Of a stretch of DNA of 64,000 nt, positions 21,828 through 31,924 are shown piece by piece (within the stretch, counting starts at the first letter, position 1; each line of letters opens with the position of its first letter). Both the position numbers and the translations under genes were made by a program. Below the pieces are notes generated by a model. The model searched no databases and had not been told where the DNA came from. It saw only the letters and a list, made by a program, of their open reading frames with translations. The stretch is from Neofusicoccum parvum (Eukaryota > Ascomycota > Dothideomycetes > Botryosphaeriales > Botryosphaeriaceae), in contig CP087207.1 of assembly GCA_020912385.1 (NCBI GenBank), positions 1,860,001-1,924,000 of the forward strand, in the 5' to 3' direction.

Positions 21828-22316
21828 ATGCGCTTCGGACTCCGGCTCCCATCATATCACTGGAGAAGTCAACGCAAGGTTCGTCAAGTACAAGTTTGTA
21901 AGGACATACCTCTTGATGTGCTGACAGCATATTTTCACATGTAGCGAATACTGGACGACACCCCGGTAACCCCCATAGCGATTTCTTTGCGACGAAATAA
22001 GGAAAATTCAGGGTCAAGAATAGCAATGTTATGGTGCCCAGCGGATAATTCCGATTGTAACCTGATCTCGAGAAAGGTTGTCAGGGATGTACTCGGCATG
22101 GAAATACAGCAGCCTGCAGGTTATCAGAATCGTTCAATCAGGTTCCAAGGAGGGGTTATTGACACGCAAGGATTCGTTGACTTGAAATGGGGTATACAAA
22201 AGTCAAAATCGAGAAGTATGTTTCATACCCGATTTATGGTGGCAGCAGCGGAGGACCCTCTATTTGACGTTGTGCTGGGACGAATGAATGCCATAGCATA
22301 CGGCTTATCTAGTTGA
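21828..22316 (+). CDS. Retropepsin-fold-like protein of unknown function
   Basis: Exon 21945-22316 is a clear open frame. Exon 21828-21878 joins it in phase over a 66-nt intron, giving 140 residues; that first exon is less certain. The pattern ADNSDCNLISRKVVRDVLG, then GGVIDTQGFVDLKWG and FDVVLGRMNAI, follows the fold of retropepsin-like domains: the Asp loop, the flap strand and the second hydrophobic-hydrophobic-G motif. The usual Asp-Ser/Thr-Gly triplet is D-N-S here, so peptidase activity is doubtful. Such small proteins occur widely in filamentous fungi, and no gag or reverse transcriptase sequence is adjacent. Confidence 0.5.
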
Positions 22317-22622
22317 TAGCATAAATACACTCCATTTGGAAAAGCTCAATGAGGCGCTAACTACAAGAGAAAATCTAAGGAAGAAGAAAATGCTGGAACA
22401 AAGCTCAGGTAACGGTGGAAAATGTGATGAATTAGGGAGGGGAAACCGGAAAGTAAGTGTATCGTGAAAACTTGTAAGCAATACCCAAACACCTAGGCTG
22501 AGACTGATCTAGGTTCAGCGAAAGCTAACTTCGACCTTTTTGCTCTGAAGGAACGGGGTTCGGTGAAGAATTCTCTGACTGTTTGGCCAACCGACTTGCA
22601 CTGGAACTGGCATCCTGTGTTC

Positions 22623-23342
22623 TTAGTTGTTCTCTTTGCGAGCTTCTGTTTTCTTTGCGTAATTTATACGAGTCGTATGTGGTATGGCCTTCAATGTGAA
22701 GTTAGTTGCACAAGCCAAAGGTTGTTTCCAAGGCGAATACGTACTGGTGTCTGCTTCTGGGTGTTTTGGCAGTAGTCCTCCAACGGTTTTAGTCCTCAAT
22801 TTCAGGCGATTGACCTCTTCCCAGCAGAACACGATATCCGCCTTCAGATTCTTCATAACACGATGTCTTGTAACGACGAATCTGGGTGGGAAGAAGATGC
22901 ACTGGTCTTGGCGGACCTCTTCCAAGCCACTCCACCGGATGTCGACTTCACCAAGGCGACCACGGACTCTGGATGCATCGAGATTTTCGAGTTGTGGCAC
23001 TTGATGATCTTTTCCTTCGCGCAAACATGGGACCAATTTTGTCAGGAACCGAGACCCAAATGAGGGCTTGAAGTGTGAAAACTCAAGACCCAGCCTCTGG
23101 ACCAACTCGAGACTGATCATGTTTTCGCCCTTGTTTCCAAAGTCAAAGAACCCTCCCGCATGAACAAGACCGTCATCGAGCCCACTAAACCGCCTTGCTG
23201 TCTCGACCAGGAGGGTTCGTGTGAAGTCTTCCAAAAACACACCACTCTGGGGATAATGGTGCTTCAGCATTCTTCGCGTATTTGTAGAAGACTCTGGCGC
23301 GGTGGTACAGTGAGTACTCCTCAGGTCTGCCTCCAGAGGCAC
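22623..23342 (-). CDS. Retropepsin-fold-like protein, second copy; start uncertain
   Basis: A frame of about 239 residues whose middle reads GGFFDFGNKGENMISLELVQ, then LGEVDIRWSG and RFVVTRHRVMKNLKADIVF. This is the same order of blocks as the plus-strand neighbour at 21.8-22.3 kb, and here Asp-x-Gly is kept. The frame is open upstream to about 23430 with no ATG; the first in-frame ATG is at about 23273 (MLKHHYPQSG), so an upstream exon is likely if the N-terminal part is coding. The C-terminus is lysine- and arginine-rich. The two genes converge. Function unknown. Confidence 0.45.
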   Translation of the reverse strand: MPLEADLRSTHCTTAPESSTNTRRMLKHHYPQSGVFLEDFTRTLLVETARRFSGLDDGLVHAGGFFDFGNKGENMISLELVQRLGLEFSHFKPSFGSRFLTKLVPCLREGKDHQVPQLENLDASRVRGRLGEVDIRWSGLEEVRQDQCIFFPPRFVVTRHRVMKNLKADIVFCWEEVNRLKLRTKTVGGLLPKHPEADTSTYSPWKQPLACATNFTLKAIPHTTRINYAKKTEARKENN

Positions 23343-23978
23343 GGTTGGAGTTGGTTTGTGGAATGAGTTGGTTGTTGTGGAAGGCTCGTAATCGGTTGAG
23401 TGGAGATGCTTCGTCGATTCTTTTCAGGTTTCATTAATTAGCATAGCTAATTTGAATGCCGCCACATCTGAAAAACCGAAGTCGCGAAAGGAATTTTTCG
23501 GGACGAAGTTCTCAACGTTCATTTTTTTAAACGACCACGTAACTATGATGGGTATGGAATTTCATACCATCGTGAGTCGATGGTGTGAGTGCATGCTCTC
23601 AGTTTCGCCATAGCAGGTAGACACCTCGGACAAAAGTCTAAAAAATAGCTATTACCTTGTAAAACCAACGGATTCCTCAGAGAACGATAGGTGATGACTT
23701 GATATGACTCTTCAAAAAGAATCCTTAGGAGTGGAGAGAGTATGAAGAAAACAAGAATAAGGAATAAATATATGGCTGAAGGGGCCCTTCTTACGGACGT
23801 GGACGTTACCATACCCTCGGCGTCATCAGGGTTCACCGGATGACGCCAAATGGAGAGCGAGTAAACGCACCCAGCAATGTCGACATTCCCAATCAGAGGG
23901 GCGATCGTCCACCCCCGCCCGACCTCACTCCCGATCAGCCCCGCCAGGCACGCTCCGCTGGAGAGGCCGATGCTACTA
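23343..23978. other. Intergenic region
   Basis: About 640 bp left of the minisatellite. A minus-strand frame at 23543-23836 has one hydrophobic stretch but no family match. Nothing further is supported. Confidence 0.4.
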
Positions 23979-24154
23979 GCACACCACTACAAGGGCCGCT
24001 GCCGCGGCGGGCGCATCACTACAAGGGTCGCCGCCGCAGCGGGCGCACCACTAAGAGGGTCGTCGCCGCAGCGGGCGCACCACTACAAGGGTCGCCGCCG
24101 CAGCAGGAGCACCACTAAGAGTGTCGCCGCCGCAGCTGGCGCACCACTAAGAGG
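23979..24154. repeat. 32-bp tandem minisatellite, about 5.5 copies
   Basis: Units start at 23979, 24011, 24043, 24075, 24107 and 24139, exactly 32 bp apart. The core resembles GCGCACCACTACAAGGGTCG followed by CCGCCGCAGCGG. Two variants alternate, CACTACAAGGG and CACTAAGAG. The array is flanked by a direct repeat (GCACGCTCCGCTGGAGAGG near 23948 and GCACGCTCCGCCGGCGAG near 24165). Because 32 is not a multiple of three, the frame rotates in each unit, so coding is unlikely even though open frames cross it. Confidence 0.9.
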
Positions 24155-24224
24155 ACCTCCAAGCACGCTCCGCCGGCGAGAACTGCTGTGTGGGGGGCTT
24201 ATCGGCTCCTATCGTTTTAAAGCC

Positions 24225-24260
24225 GTCAGGCTGGGGCTGAAAGCTGGTCTTCAGCCTGAC
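24225..24260. repeat. Nested inverted repeats next to the minisatellite
   Basis: GTCAGGCTG (24225-24233) is complementary to CAGCCTGAC (24252-24260). GGCTGAA (24235-24241) is complementary to TTCAGCC (24250-24256). The two hairpins share bases on the 3' arm and are mutually exclusive. A relic of a small inverted-repeat element is possible. Confidence 0.5.
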
Positions 24261-26079
24261 CAACGTCGTTCTCGACGCGTTACATGCTGTGAATGTGAGC
24301 GAAAAAGCTTTTCAGCAGAGTAGTCGCGCAACAGCGGTAGGAGCATGAAAACTACATAAAGATCGGATGCAGAAGGTGACTTTGCAGCCTTTAGGATTTG
24401 GATTTCAGCCTTGAAGATGATGACGGGGCCACAAGAGGCCGGTCGCTAGGCGGGAAATTCTTAGATGCGTTGAGCACTGTCGGGCGGCAATGTTACACGC
24501 TTCAACCAAGCTCGGACGGAGATACATAAATTGGTGATTGTGGTCTCACCACCGTCAGCGGGTGCTGAGCAGCCCACGCCATTCACCGCGCTGCAGGTAA
24601 GATTATGGTCACGCTGCATTCCCCAGCCAATCATGCGTGCCGCTTCGCGTGGTCGTCATAGACTTGCATGGCGACCGGGAAGGCCGGCGCGGGATGGTTG
24701 ATCAATTGATCCGCGCCTTACAAACGAATAGGGCCCTGTTCCATTGCAAGCCGCTGTCAAATTCATAGGCGATCCAATTGCAAGGCGCCAGGTCAACGGT
24801 CATAGTATCCGAGGTGCAAGGCTGGACGCCGCTGGCCACGCTCGGGGATACGCTGCGCTTTAACACGTCGTCGGTAACCTCAGACGGAAATCAGGCATAG
24901 AGCACAATTATTTCTTCGCACGTCACGATCACAGTCCTTCAGGCCAGAAGGGCAGCCGAATGGGGCCGATAGTCCGCAAATCAGCCTTCGTGAAAGGTCA
25001 CAGATGATTTGTTTCGGATCTTGGATAGATCTTGCAATGTTCATAGCTCCGATCAGGGTGCTGCAGTATGGAAGGCTGGTGTGACGAGGGGCGCGAGCTG
25101 TGGAGAGGATCGTCAACGTAACTGTCGCCAGGAAGAATCCACCCTGGAAGATCGTTGCAAATAGTTTTAGATTTTCTTGACCTTTCTTCCAAATCTCACT
25201 ATTCTAGATTATTCTACTCTCATTCTGGTGTGCTAAGTGCTCTTCGGTAGCCCAGTGCTCACGGCGCTTGAAGTTTAGTATCATGTTATGATGTTGTAGA
25301 GGCAAGGCTGTAGGGCGTCGCAATTGATGTGAACCTCAATGCTCTGAAAGTGGCGGGGCGCATTGGCGCAATTTCTTCCTTCACTTTTAGGGGCTTTTTA
25401 TCACGGCTCACTTCGGGCAGCGGATTCAAGCTTCTAGTCAGGCACTTCATCGTGTCTCAAGCTCACACCGAAATGCCACGGCAGGAACACCTGGAATAGA
25501 CCATCAATCCCAGGAAAATTGGTATGCAAGTCCTGTAATAACTCAATGTGTGAGACATCCGAGTGCACAGATTGAAAACAATGGAGAATCTGATAACGCT
25601 GACCCTTTGCAGTCAAAGGCACGGATGTACGCATTCACTATACCAGTTTTTTAGTGGCTAACGGTCATTACAATGCCCCGAGAATGGAAAAGAGTGCACG
25701 TGTGGTTGTAGCCTGCGTTGTGATAATGGTGCACACTGCCAAGCGTGACTTCGCCGGGATGACTGCTTCAGCCCATGATAATTGTAGCAGAAGCGAAGGG
25801 CCATTATTTCCGATTTCGTATCTACTTTTTGATGTGAATGCCTCGCTAGAGCCCCCACACGTGGACTGGGTGAACGCGTGCTGTTTTTATAGGCCTCACT
25901 TTCCATCCAAACCTTTCCTCCCCACACCACCATATCTTTTCATCCTAAGGTATCTGAGACAAAACCTCTTCTAGTAAGTTTATCCTCTGAGATCATCGCA
26001 ACTCCACAGTCTAACGAGCATATGCAACCAGTCCACAACCACTCAACCACCACAACCCACAACCACCACCGCCACCAAC
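24261..26079. other. Gene-poor 1.8-kb region
   Basis: No recognisable gene. A minus-strand frame at 25434-25634 preceded by a good 3' splice-site-like sequence could be a terminal exon, but it has no family match and no convincing first exon. The right end, CT-rich from about 25910, looks like the leader of the next gene. Confidence 0.4.
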
Positions 26080-26406
26080 ATGTCCTCCTTCGCCGTCGGC
26101 CCCCTCCTCGCCGCCGCCCACGCCCAAGCCCACGTCCGCCCGCCGTCCAGCCTCCTCGAGGCCGAGATGGCCGACTTCACACAGGCGGCCGGCTTCCAGC
26201 CGTCGCCGCAGCAGCAACAGCAGCAGGCGCAGAAGGCGCAGCAGCAGCAGAAGGAGAAGGCGGTGGTTCGCGCGCTGCAGCAGCGCGACCAGGCCAGGCA
26301 GGAGCGCGACGAGGCGCTCCGGCGCGTCGCGCAGCTGGAGCAGGCGGTGCTCCTGCTTGGCGACCACCTCGGCGTGGGCGTCACCTACTGGGTGCCGTCG
26401 CGCTGA
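26080..26406 (+). CDS. Small Gln-rich coiled-coil protein
   Basis: A 108-residue intronless frame with a clear ATG (ACCAACATG) after a long CT/CA-rich leader. A Gln-rich stretch (residues 44-62, CAG repeats) leads into a charged helix, KEKAVVRALQQRDQARQERD, with heptad spacing, then a short hydrophobic end. No enzymatic motif. The opposite strand is also open because of the repetitive composition; the plus strand is preferred for its start context and helix periodicity. Function unknown. Confidence 0.5.
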   Translation: MSSFAVGPLLAAAHAQAHVRPPSSLLEAEMADFTQAAGFQPSPQQQQQQAQKAQQQQKEKAVVRALQQRDQARQERDEALRRVAQLEQAVLLLGDHLGVGVTYWVPSR

Positions 26407-26753
26407 GGGGGGAGGAGCTGGCCGGTCCGCTGCGGGCGCATAGAGCCCTAGGGTTGCAGCGAGAGGTGGGCGTTTTTGGGGGGTGGCCGGGGGTGCCCGG
26501 CACGGTGCTGCGTTTCTGAAATGCGGTCGGAACGGATTAGCTGTAAAAATAAGGCTTTCTCTTTGTGGGGGGAGGGGGGCTTCGTGCTCTTGAAGCTCTC
26601 CTCCTGACCCTACACACTCACATTTTGTCCTTTTGTGAACTGGGTTGTCGTGAACTGTCTACTTTGGTCTAACATGATATGCCTTGGAGTCATTCTTGAG
26701 CCACTTTTGACATTGCGGCAATCGTCGGACTCGAGGACTCGAATTGAACTGTA

Positions 26754-27946
26754 TTATCCAAGAACGTCTGCCCAGTTTGGCTTATATGTACCCGTAGAAT
26801 CAAAACAGAAAAAGTACCATAGCACGGTGATTACCATCATCAGAAACAATGAAATCAAGACTAGGAAAGAAACCAAGCCTTCCACATCTTTGGCTGGGGG
26901 TGGCTCGCTAATGAAGAGAAGAGTCCTTCGAAGGCCTGGGTGGGGACGAGAATGTTCCCACAAATACACCAAGAGACAACCTATTCCCATGAGGAGCGCG
27001 TATCCCATCAGGAGTTTCGTGTACCAGCGGATCTCATATCCATGGTGTGGCTCCGCAAAGACGTTAAAAAAGAGTAGCAGAAAATATAAAGCAATGAAAA
27101 TCTTTTTGCCCAAAAGCTGTCGTTGTGGACTCACGCGCGTGGAGAAAAATACATGTACTATTGCAAGAAATACGAATAAAAGGGCGGCAGTGATCGAAAT
27201 ACCAAAAGTAATCCAGATTAGTATAGAACGCCAGTCAGGAGACACAGGATTGGAGATGATCTGGAGCCAGAACATGGTGTACAAATATAGTACCAGGGCC
27301 CCATGGCCAATAAACCCAATACTACAGGTCAGAATTTCCACTTCAGTCGGCAAGTCGGCAGAAATGGTCAATTCTATCGCCAGAGGTTGTCCCGGGCCCA
27401 CCTGTTCTTTTCGAAAGTTCCTGGCTAAGAGAAGCAATTCAACATTGGCGTACGAGGCAAGATACACGGCGGCACAAGCCTGTGTCCAAGGTATGCCTCG
27501 GAGGCTGAATAATTTGACCGCTTGTGGTAGTGTACCGAAGATGAAAATAATAGCGCGGAAAACTGCATTGTCTTCCAGAGACTGCAGTCCATGCGAGTGG
27601 CTATTATCAACGACGGCAGTATGGGAGCGTGGAGGCAAGATCCCGGTGGCCGCCTGTTGTAGTGTTGCTCCACGGTGCAAGGAAACGCCGAGCCGACAGA
27701 TGGTGTAGACGATGTCGAGTCCACAGATGACTGGAGATGCTCGTACATAGGTTCTGAGACGCTCCGGAAATCCACAGATGCGGCCGGATGGCTGCGTCAT
27801 TACAGCTAGTACGAGAGGTGCGATCCCCCAGAATGCGCTCTGCCATGAGACCTCATCTGCACCGGGGCTATCAGCGTCAAGATCAGACGATATCGAAAAC
27901 TGCCTTTTGACATACGGTCTGGATTAGAGGATGGTGCAGAGCTCAT
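26754..27946 (-). CDS. Multi-pass membrane protein of unknown function
   Basis: Exon 27946-27916 (MSSAPSSNPD) joins exon 27856-26754 in phase, giving 1134 nt and 377 residues. There are about seven or eight hydrophobic helices, among them SAFWGIAPLVLAVM near the N-terminus, VCIL-type segments around GFIGHGALVLYLYTMFWL, SILIWITFGISITAALLFVF, KIFIALYFLLLFFNVF, LLMGYALLMGIGCLLVYLW and FLVLISLFLMMVITVLWYFF. It is probably a plasma- or endomembrane protein. The fold looks like uncharacterised fungal seven-helix proteins, but no diagnostic motif lets me name a family. Confidence 0.65.
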
Positions 27947-28436
27947 TTCGGCTTCAGAAGGTGGCAGACGCAGTCTTGGTGGCATCGGGGTATGAGAACA
28001 AGCTCAAGTGCGGGGCTGAAATTGAGATCCCTGCATGGACTTAGCTCTGCAGAACCAGGTGAGGGCCAGGCAGGTTCAGGGAGGCTGACGACTTCCGACC
28101 TAAAGATGAGCTGAGAACAAGGATAGCGCGTATCCTCAGGCAAGTCCTTTATACAGTGATACTGGAATCTGAATAAAATAGCTGGCTTCACTTATGTATC
28201 GCACCTGGAAGTGTACAAAGAAGGTACAAAATACCGAGAAGTAAGTACAATGCTTTTCCACCGGCCAACCAGCCGGACGACATATCCCGCCTCCAGAAAA
28301 CCCCAGCCTCACACCTCCCGCCCCGTCAAAGTTGACAAGAAGACCAGAAAGGCCAGCACCATCGATCAATCAACCAAGCACCCAACCACCAAACCAATCA
28401 ACAAAGCCAGCATATCAACCGACCGCCGACGACCCC
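27947..28436. other. Intergenic region between tandem minus-strand genes
   Basis: About 490 bp holding the 3' end of the 28.4-29.9 kb gene and the promoter of the membrane protein gene. No gene recognised. Confidence 0.45.
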
Positions 28437-29859
28437 CTAAACCCTCGCGCTCCTCTCCCTCCACACGCCCCCGAACTCGCCCGCAACCTGGCTCATGACG
28501 CTTCCCCTCCTGCCGACCATCTCCTCCGACGCAAACCCCTCTCCGTCCTCCTCACCATCCCCGGCCACCAGCACCAGCACCTCGTGGCCGACCGCGCTCC
28601 CCACCAACGCGCCCGTCACGGCCCACAGCACCGTCACCCTCACCACATCCTCGACGCCGAAGCCCAAGCCCAAGCCCGCCGTCAACCCCATCAGCAGGCC
28701 GGCGACGAGCAACGCGTCCTGGTGGGCGTCGCCGCGGGCGCGGCGGTGGGAGTAGAGGGCGGCGGCGGCGACGGCGTAGATGAGGCAGGCGGCGACGAAC
28801 ATGGGGCGGGGGATCTCGTGGATGAAGTGGGAGGGCTGGTGGTTGGGGTGGTTGCAGGGCATGCGGGAGAGGTCGAGCAGGTGCTGCAGCCACAGCGGGT
28901 GGCGGTACAGCGAGATGAGCAGCGCCGAGCACAGCGTCGCCGTGCTGGTCGTGATGGTCGTGAGGAGCGACGACGTCGACGCTTCGTTGGCCGCGTCGGC
29001 CGCCGCCGCGAGCGAGCCGGTCGCGCCGTCGTCGGCGTCGCCGGTGCCGCTGGCCGCGTCGGTGGGGGCCAAAAGAGGGCGGAGCTCGCCTTTCTCCAGG
29101 TCGGAGCTGGGATGGGGAGGGGCGGTTAGTGGCGCGGGAGTTGGGTGCGAGGCGCGGCGTTGGACTTACGGTTCCATGTCTCTTGGGGACGTCATTGTTG
29201 GATGCCGCGCGGTCGGGTAGCTGGGTGCGAGTAATACAGGCGCTGCTGCGGTGGCGAATTCCGATTGCTCGAGGCCTAGTACTTTGAAGGCTTTCCGGAA
29301 GCGGCGGTAGTAGAGGTACGAGTAGGGGCGATCTGATGCACGGTCAGCGGGTTGCATGGATCAATGCGATGGATGTTTCACCTACTTAATTGTCCCAGAT
29401 CTACTTTATTTGCGTCTGCCGCAGTGTACTCAACAACCGATTGTTCGTCGTGGAGGTGATTGGGTTTGTGTTCGCAGACTCCTGAAGACAGGAGAAGGTT
29501 GGGTTGGTGAATAGGGGTTCCGTAGTAATCTTTGTCCAGGCATTGGTTCGGTTGGCCAGCAAATCCGAGATTGAGCGAGTCAATTGGTTCTGGAGATCCG
29601 TCCCCTGCAGCCGGTCCGCCCCGGCATTGGCTCGGGGAGTTCGAGAGTGAGACATTATTTTGATGGTCGGCCGTATTGTTTGCGAAATCAATTGGAGAGG
29701 GCTGCAACTTCGACGAGAGTTCGTCGACGCTGGGCGGAATCAGTGTTGTGTTTCAGAGCTCCAAAAGTGGTCACGCTTCCAGACGCACCTACAGTGTCCA
29801 AGCTTCCCCGCTGATAGCATCTCGACGGTTTCGGACTGGTTTTGCTGAGCCATCGTCAT
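28437..29859 (-). CDS. Four-exon membrane protein of unknown function
   Basis: Exons 29859-29789, 29729-29386, 29332-29170 and 29106-28437 join in phase to 1248 nt and 415 residues. Each intron has GT...AG ends and two have CTGA branch-like sites. The first 140 residues are polar and likely disordered. RPYSYLYYRRFRKAFKVLGL follows, then EKGELRPLLAPTD, then four hydrophobic helices: LTTITTSTATLCSALLISLY, MFVAACLIYAVAAAALY, LLVAGLLMGLTAGLGLGF and VTVLWAVTGALVGSAVGHE. The acidic tail ends in MSQVAGEFGG. I do not recognise the family. A shorter model starting at the ATG at 29195 would lose the conserved-looking Tyr/Arg block. Confidence 0.65.
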
Positions 29860-30510
29860 GAGGCCTTTGCTCTAGGCTCGGAAGGATAGCGAGATCGTCG
29901 TGGAAGATGGCAGTGGCCTCTCTAGAAGGAACGAGATCATCAATTGGCGCCTTAACAGGCGATAAGATTCAGGCAGTGCTGCCGTTTTGAGCCGGTGGGA
30001 CGCGAGACCGGTTGCCACGTCAAGGGGTGGAGCACAGCTGCGAGAGGCCAAAAGTGGCAATGCTGTGGAATTTCTAGAAGGCAGATCAGTGGGTCGACTC
30101 GGCTATCTACGCTGTGAGTGGTGCCAGCGTTCTGGTACGGCAGCGGGGCCTGGATCAGGCTCGCGGGAAAATACCAGATGCGGGGAATATCGACATGAAT
30201 AAACCCACCGCTCTTTGGAGGCTGACACGCGGCGAGGCAGGGTAGACACAGCCTCGTGAAATGTCCATCAGGCAGTTGCAGAACTCACCGAGCCTCTCTC
30301 GTCATGCGGCTGAAAGCTCTGTCGTGCTTCATGTTTATAATCCGACGCAGATGGCCGGGGTAATTCTCAAACCAAGTCACTCATTCAATATTGCAATTCC
30401 GAAGTCGCTCTTTCTGACACAACCACCTTCTTTTTGTTCATTGTCTCGGCTGCAACGGCACCACTCCACCCCATCAACGGAATTCCAAGATAAGCTAATT
30501 GATTTTAAGC
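29860..30510. other. Divergent intergenic region
   Basis: About 650 bp between the membrane protein gene (minus) and the small membrane paralogue (plus). No gene recognised; both promoters should lie here. Confidence 0.45.
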
Positions 30511-31217
30511 ATGTCGACGGGGGGCATTTCTTCGGTGGTTTCATGCGGCAGCCTCATTCTTGCCTGCTTGCCACTCGTCTGGGCCGACGACGGGGATAGC
30601 ACGGGCCCTACCCACCCGCTTCGATCGGTCTGGACTGCCATGGGATGGTTCGCTCTTCTCTCCGGCGGAAGATTCCCGTTCCATATGCGGCCGGGGTCTT
30701 ATTTCCTGAGATGCGAGGCAAGCAGGGTCTTTGGCGTTTTTATGGGGCTTTCGAGTGTTGTGTGGGTCACTTTGCGATACGATGAAGACGTTGGACCTTG
30801 GATTCTGTACTCGTGAGTTGTGAGACGACACCTCAAAGTTCGCCGTCCGTTGACGTTGGTTACAGGGTGTTTTGCTGGTGGGTCGTCTCGACAGTAATAT
30901 GGATCGTGCTCCAGTGCAAACGGACCCGTCATGCCCGGTAGTAAGTCGATGCTATGCTCTCCGTGAGAGCTTTCGCTGACAATCTCGCCAGCTATCTCCT
31001 GCTCACGCTGACAGTAGCGATTCTTATCTCGATGCCGACTTACACGAAGGGGCAAATGGATGGATCCGAGGTGACTGCTGGGATTCCTGTGTACATTAGT
31101 TTCGCGGCGTTCTTGGTGTCGTTCTTTTTCCCGGAGGAGCATTCTAATGCCGGTGATGGCCAGCGTCGCTGCGTTCGGGATGGCCGGTATGCTCTGCGTA
31201 GTCCTGCAAGCTGGTAA
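30511..31217 (+). CDS. Small membrane protein, intact paralogue of the gene at 12.6 kb
   Basis: Exons 30511-30812, 30866-30937 and 30992-31217 total 600 nt and 199 residues. Hydrophobic helices are VSCGSLILACLPLVW near the N-terminus, GVFMGLSSVVWVTLR, VFCWWVVSTVIWIVLQ, LLLTLTVAILISM and IPVYISFAAFLVSFFFPE. After the last helix comes a short basic tail. The middle and C-terminal helices match the 12.6-kb gene, and the position of the second intron (after HAR) corresponds to HAK there. Function and family unknown; predicted polytopic membrane protein. Confidence 0.65.
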
Positions 31218-31924
31218 TGCTGTCACTTGTTCCGCACAAGGCAGTCGGCGCACAATTTAGCGATCCTAGAAAAGAGCTGTAAAGTAGCCGCAAGTAGTAG
31301 AAACATTTGTCTGGATGTTGTTGTGTAGTTTAAAAGATGCTAGATCTATCCGGGCGAATGCTTTAATTGTCCGTGATGGAATTCGCGTGTTGCAATACTT
31401 TACGAACACACCACGAAGTCTAGTGTACGCTGTAATATTAATCGCGAAGAAATACATCGCGATCCGTCATAGCGTGAGGAAAATCGATGAAACGGGAGGC
31501 CATGTTTCTGTATGTGGAATCAAGCTGCGAGGGCTGCCTCGCATTCCAGAGCAGCGAAACTTGCAACCAGGTGGATGCGATGTGCGAGAGTGAGAGTGAA
31601 GTGGGAGAGCGCGTTCGCGCAGTCGGAAAAGCCAATGGCCGGGGTGGTCGTTGCGTCAGCGTCGGCCGGCAGCGAATGGGGAGCCCCGCCGCATTTATCG
31701 GTGTTCCGCCTCTCACCTCCGTCACCGTCACCGTCCCAGTCGCCGCCTGCAATTCGAGTCACCACCGTTCGCGCCCGCCCATTTCTAACCCGCCCGCCTG
31801 GCAGCCACTCTGGCCATCTACCGCCTGTTCGTCGCGCCCAAGCCCGCACTGCGCATCGCGTCCTCGAGAGCCACCGCCAGAAACATAGTTTCGCCCCGCA
31901 ACAACATCGCCGCCACCACAACCC
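31218..31924. other. Intergenic region marking the accessory/core transition
   Basis: About 700 bp upstream of the RBR ligase. From about 31650 the sequence becomes C-rich and pyrimidine-biased, as expected for the leader of a housekeeping gene. Open frames here are composition artefacts. Confidence 0.45.

Noticed and set aside
23840..24323. Open reading frames through the 32-bp repeat
   Set aside because: The repeat length is not a multiple of three and several frames are open at once, which points to composition rather than coding.
25434..25933. Possible two-exon minus-strand gene
   Set aside because: Splice-like signals exist but no start, family match or periodicity supports it.
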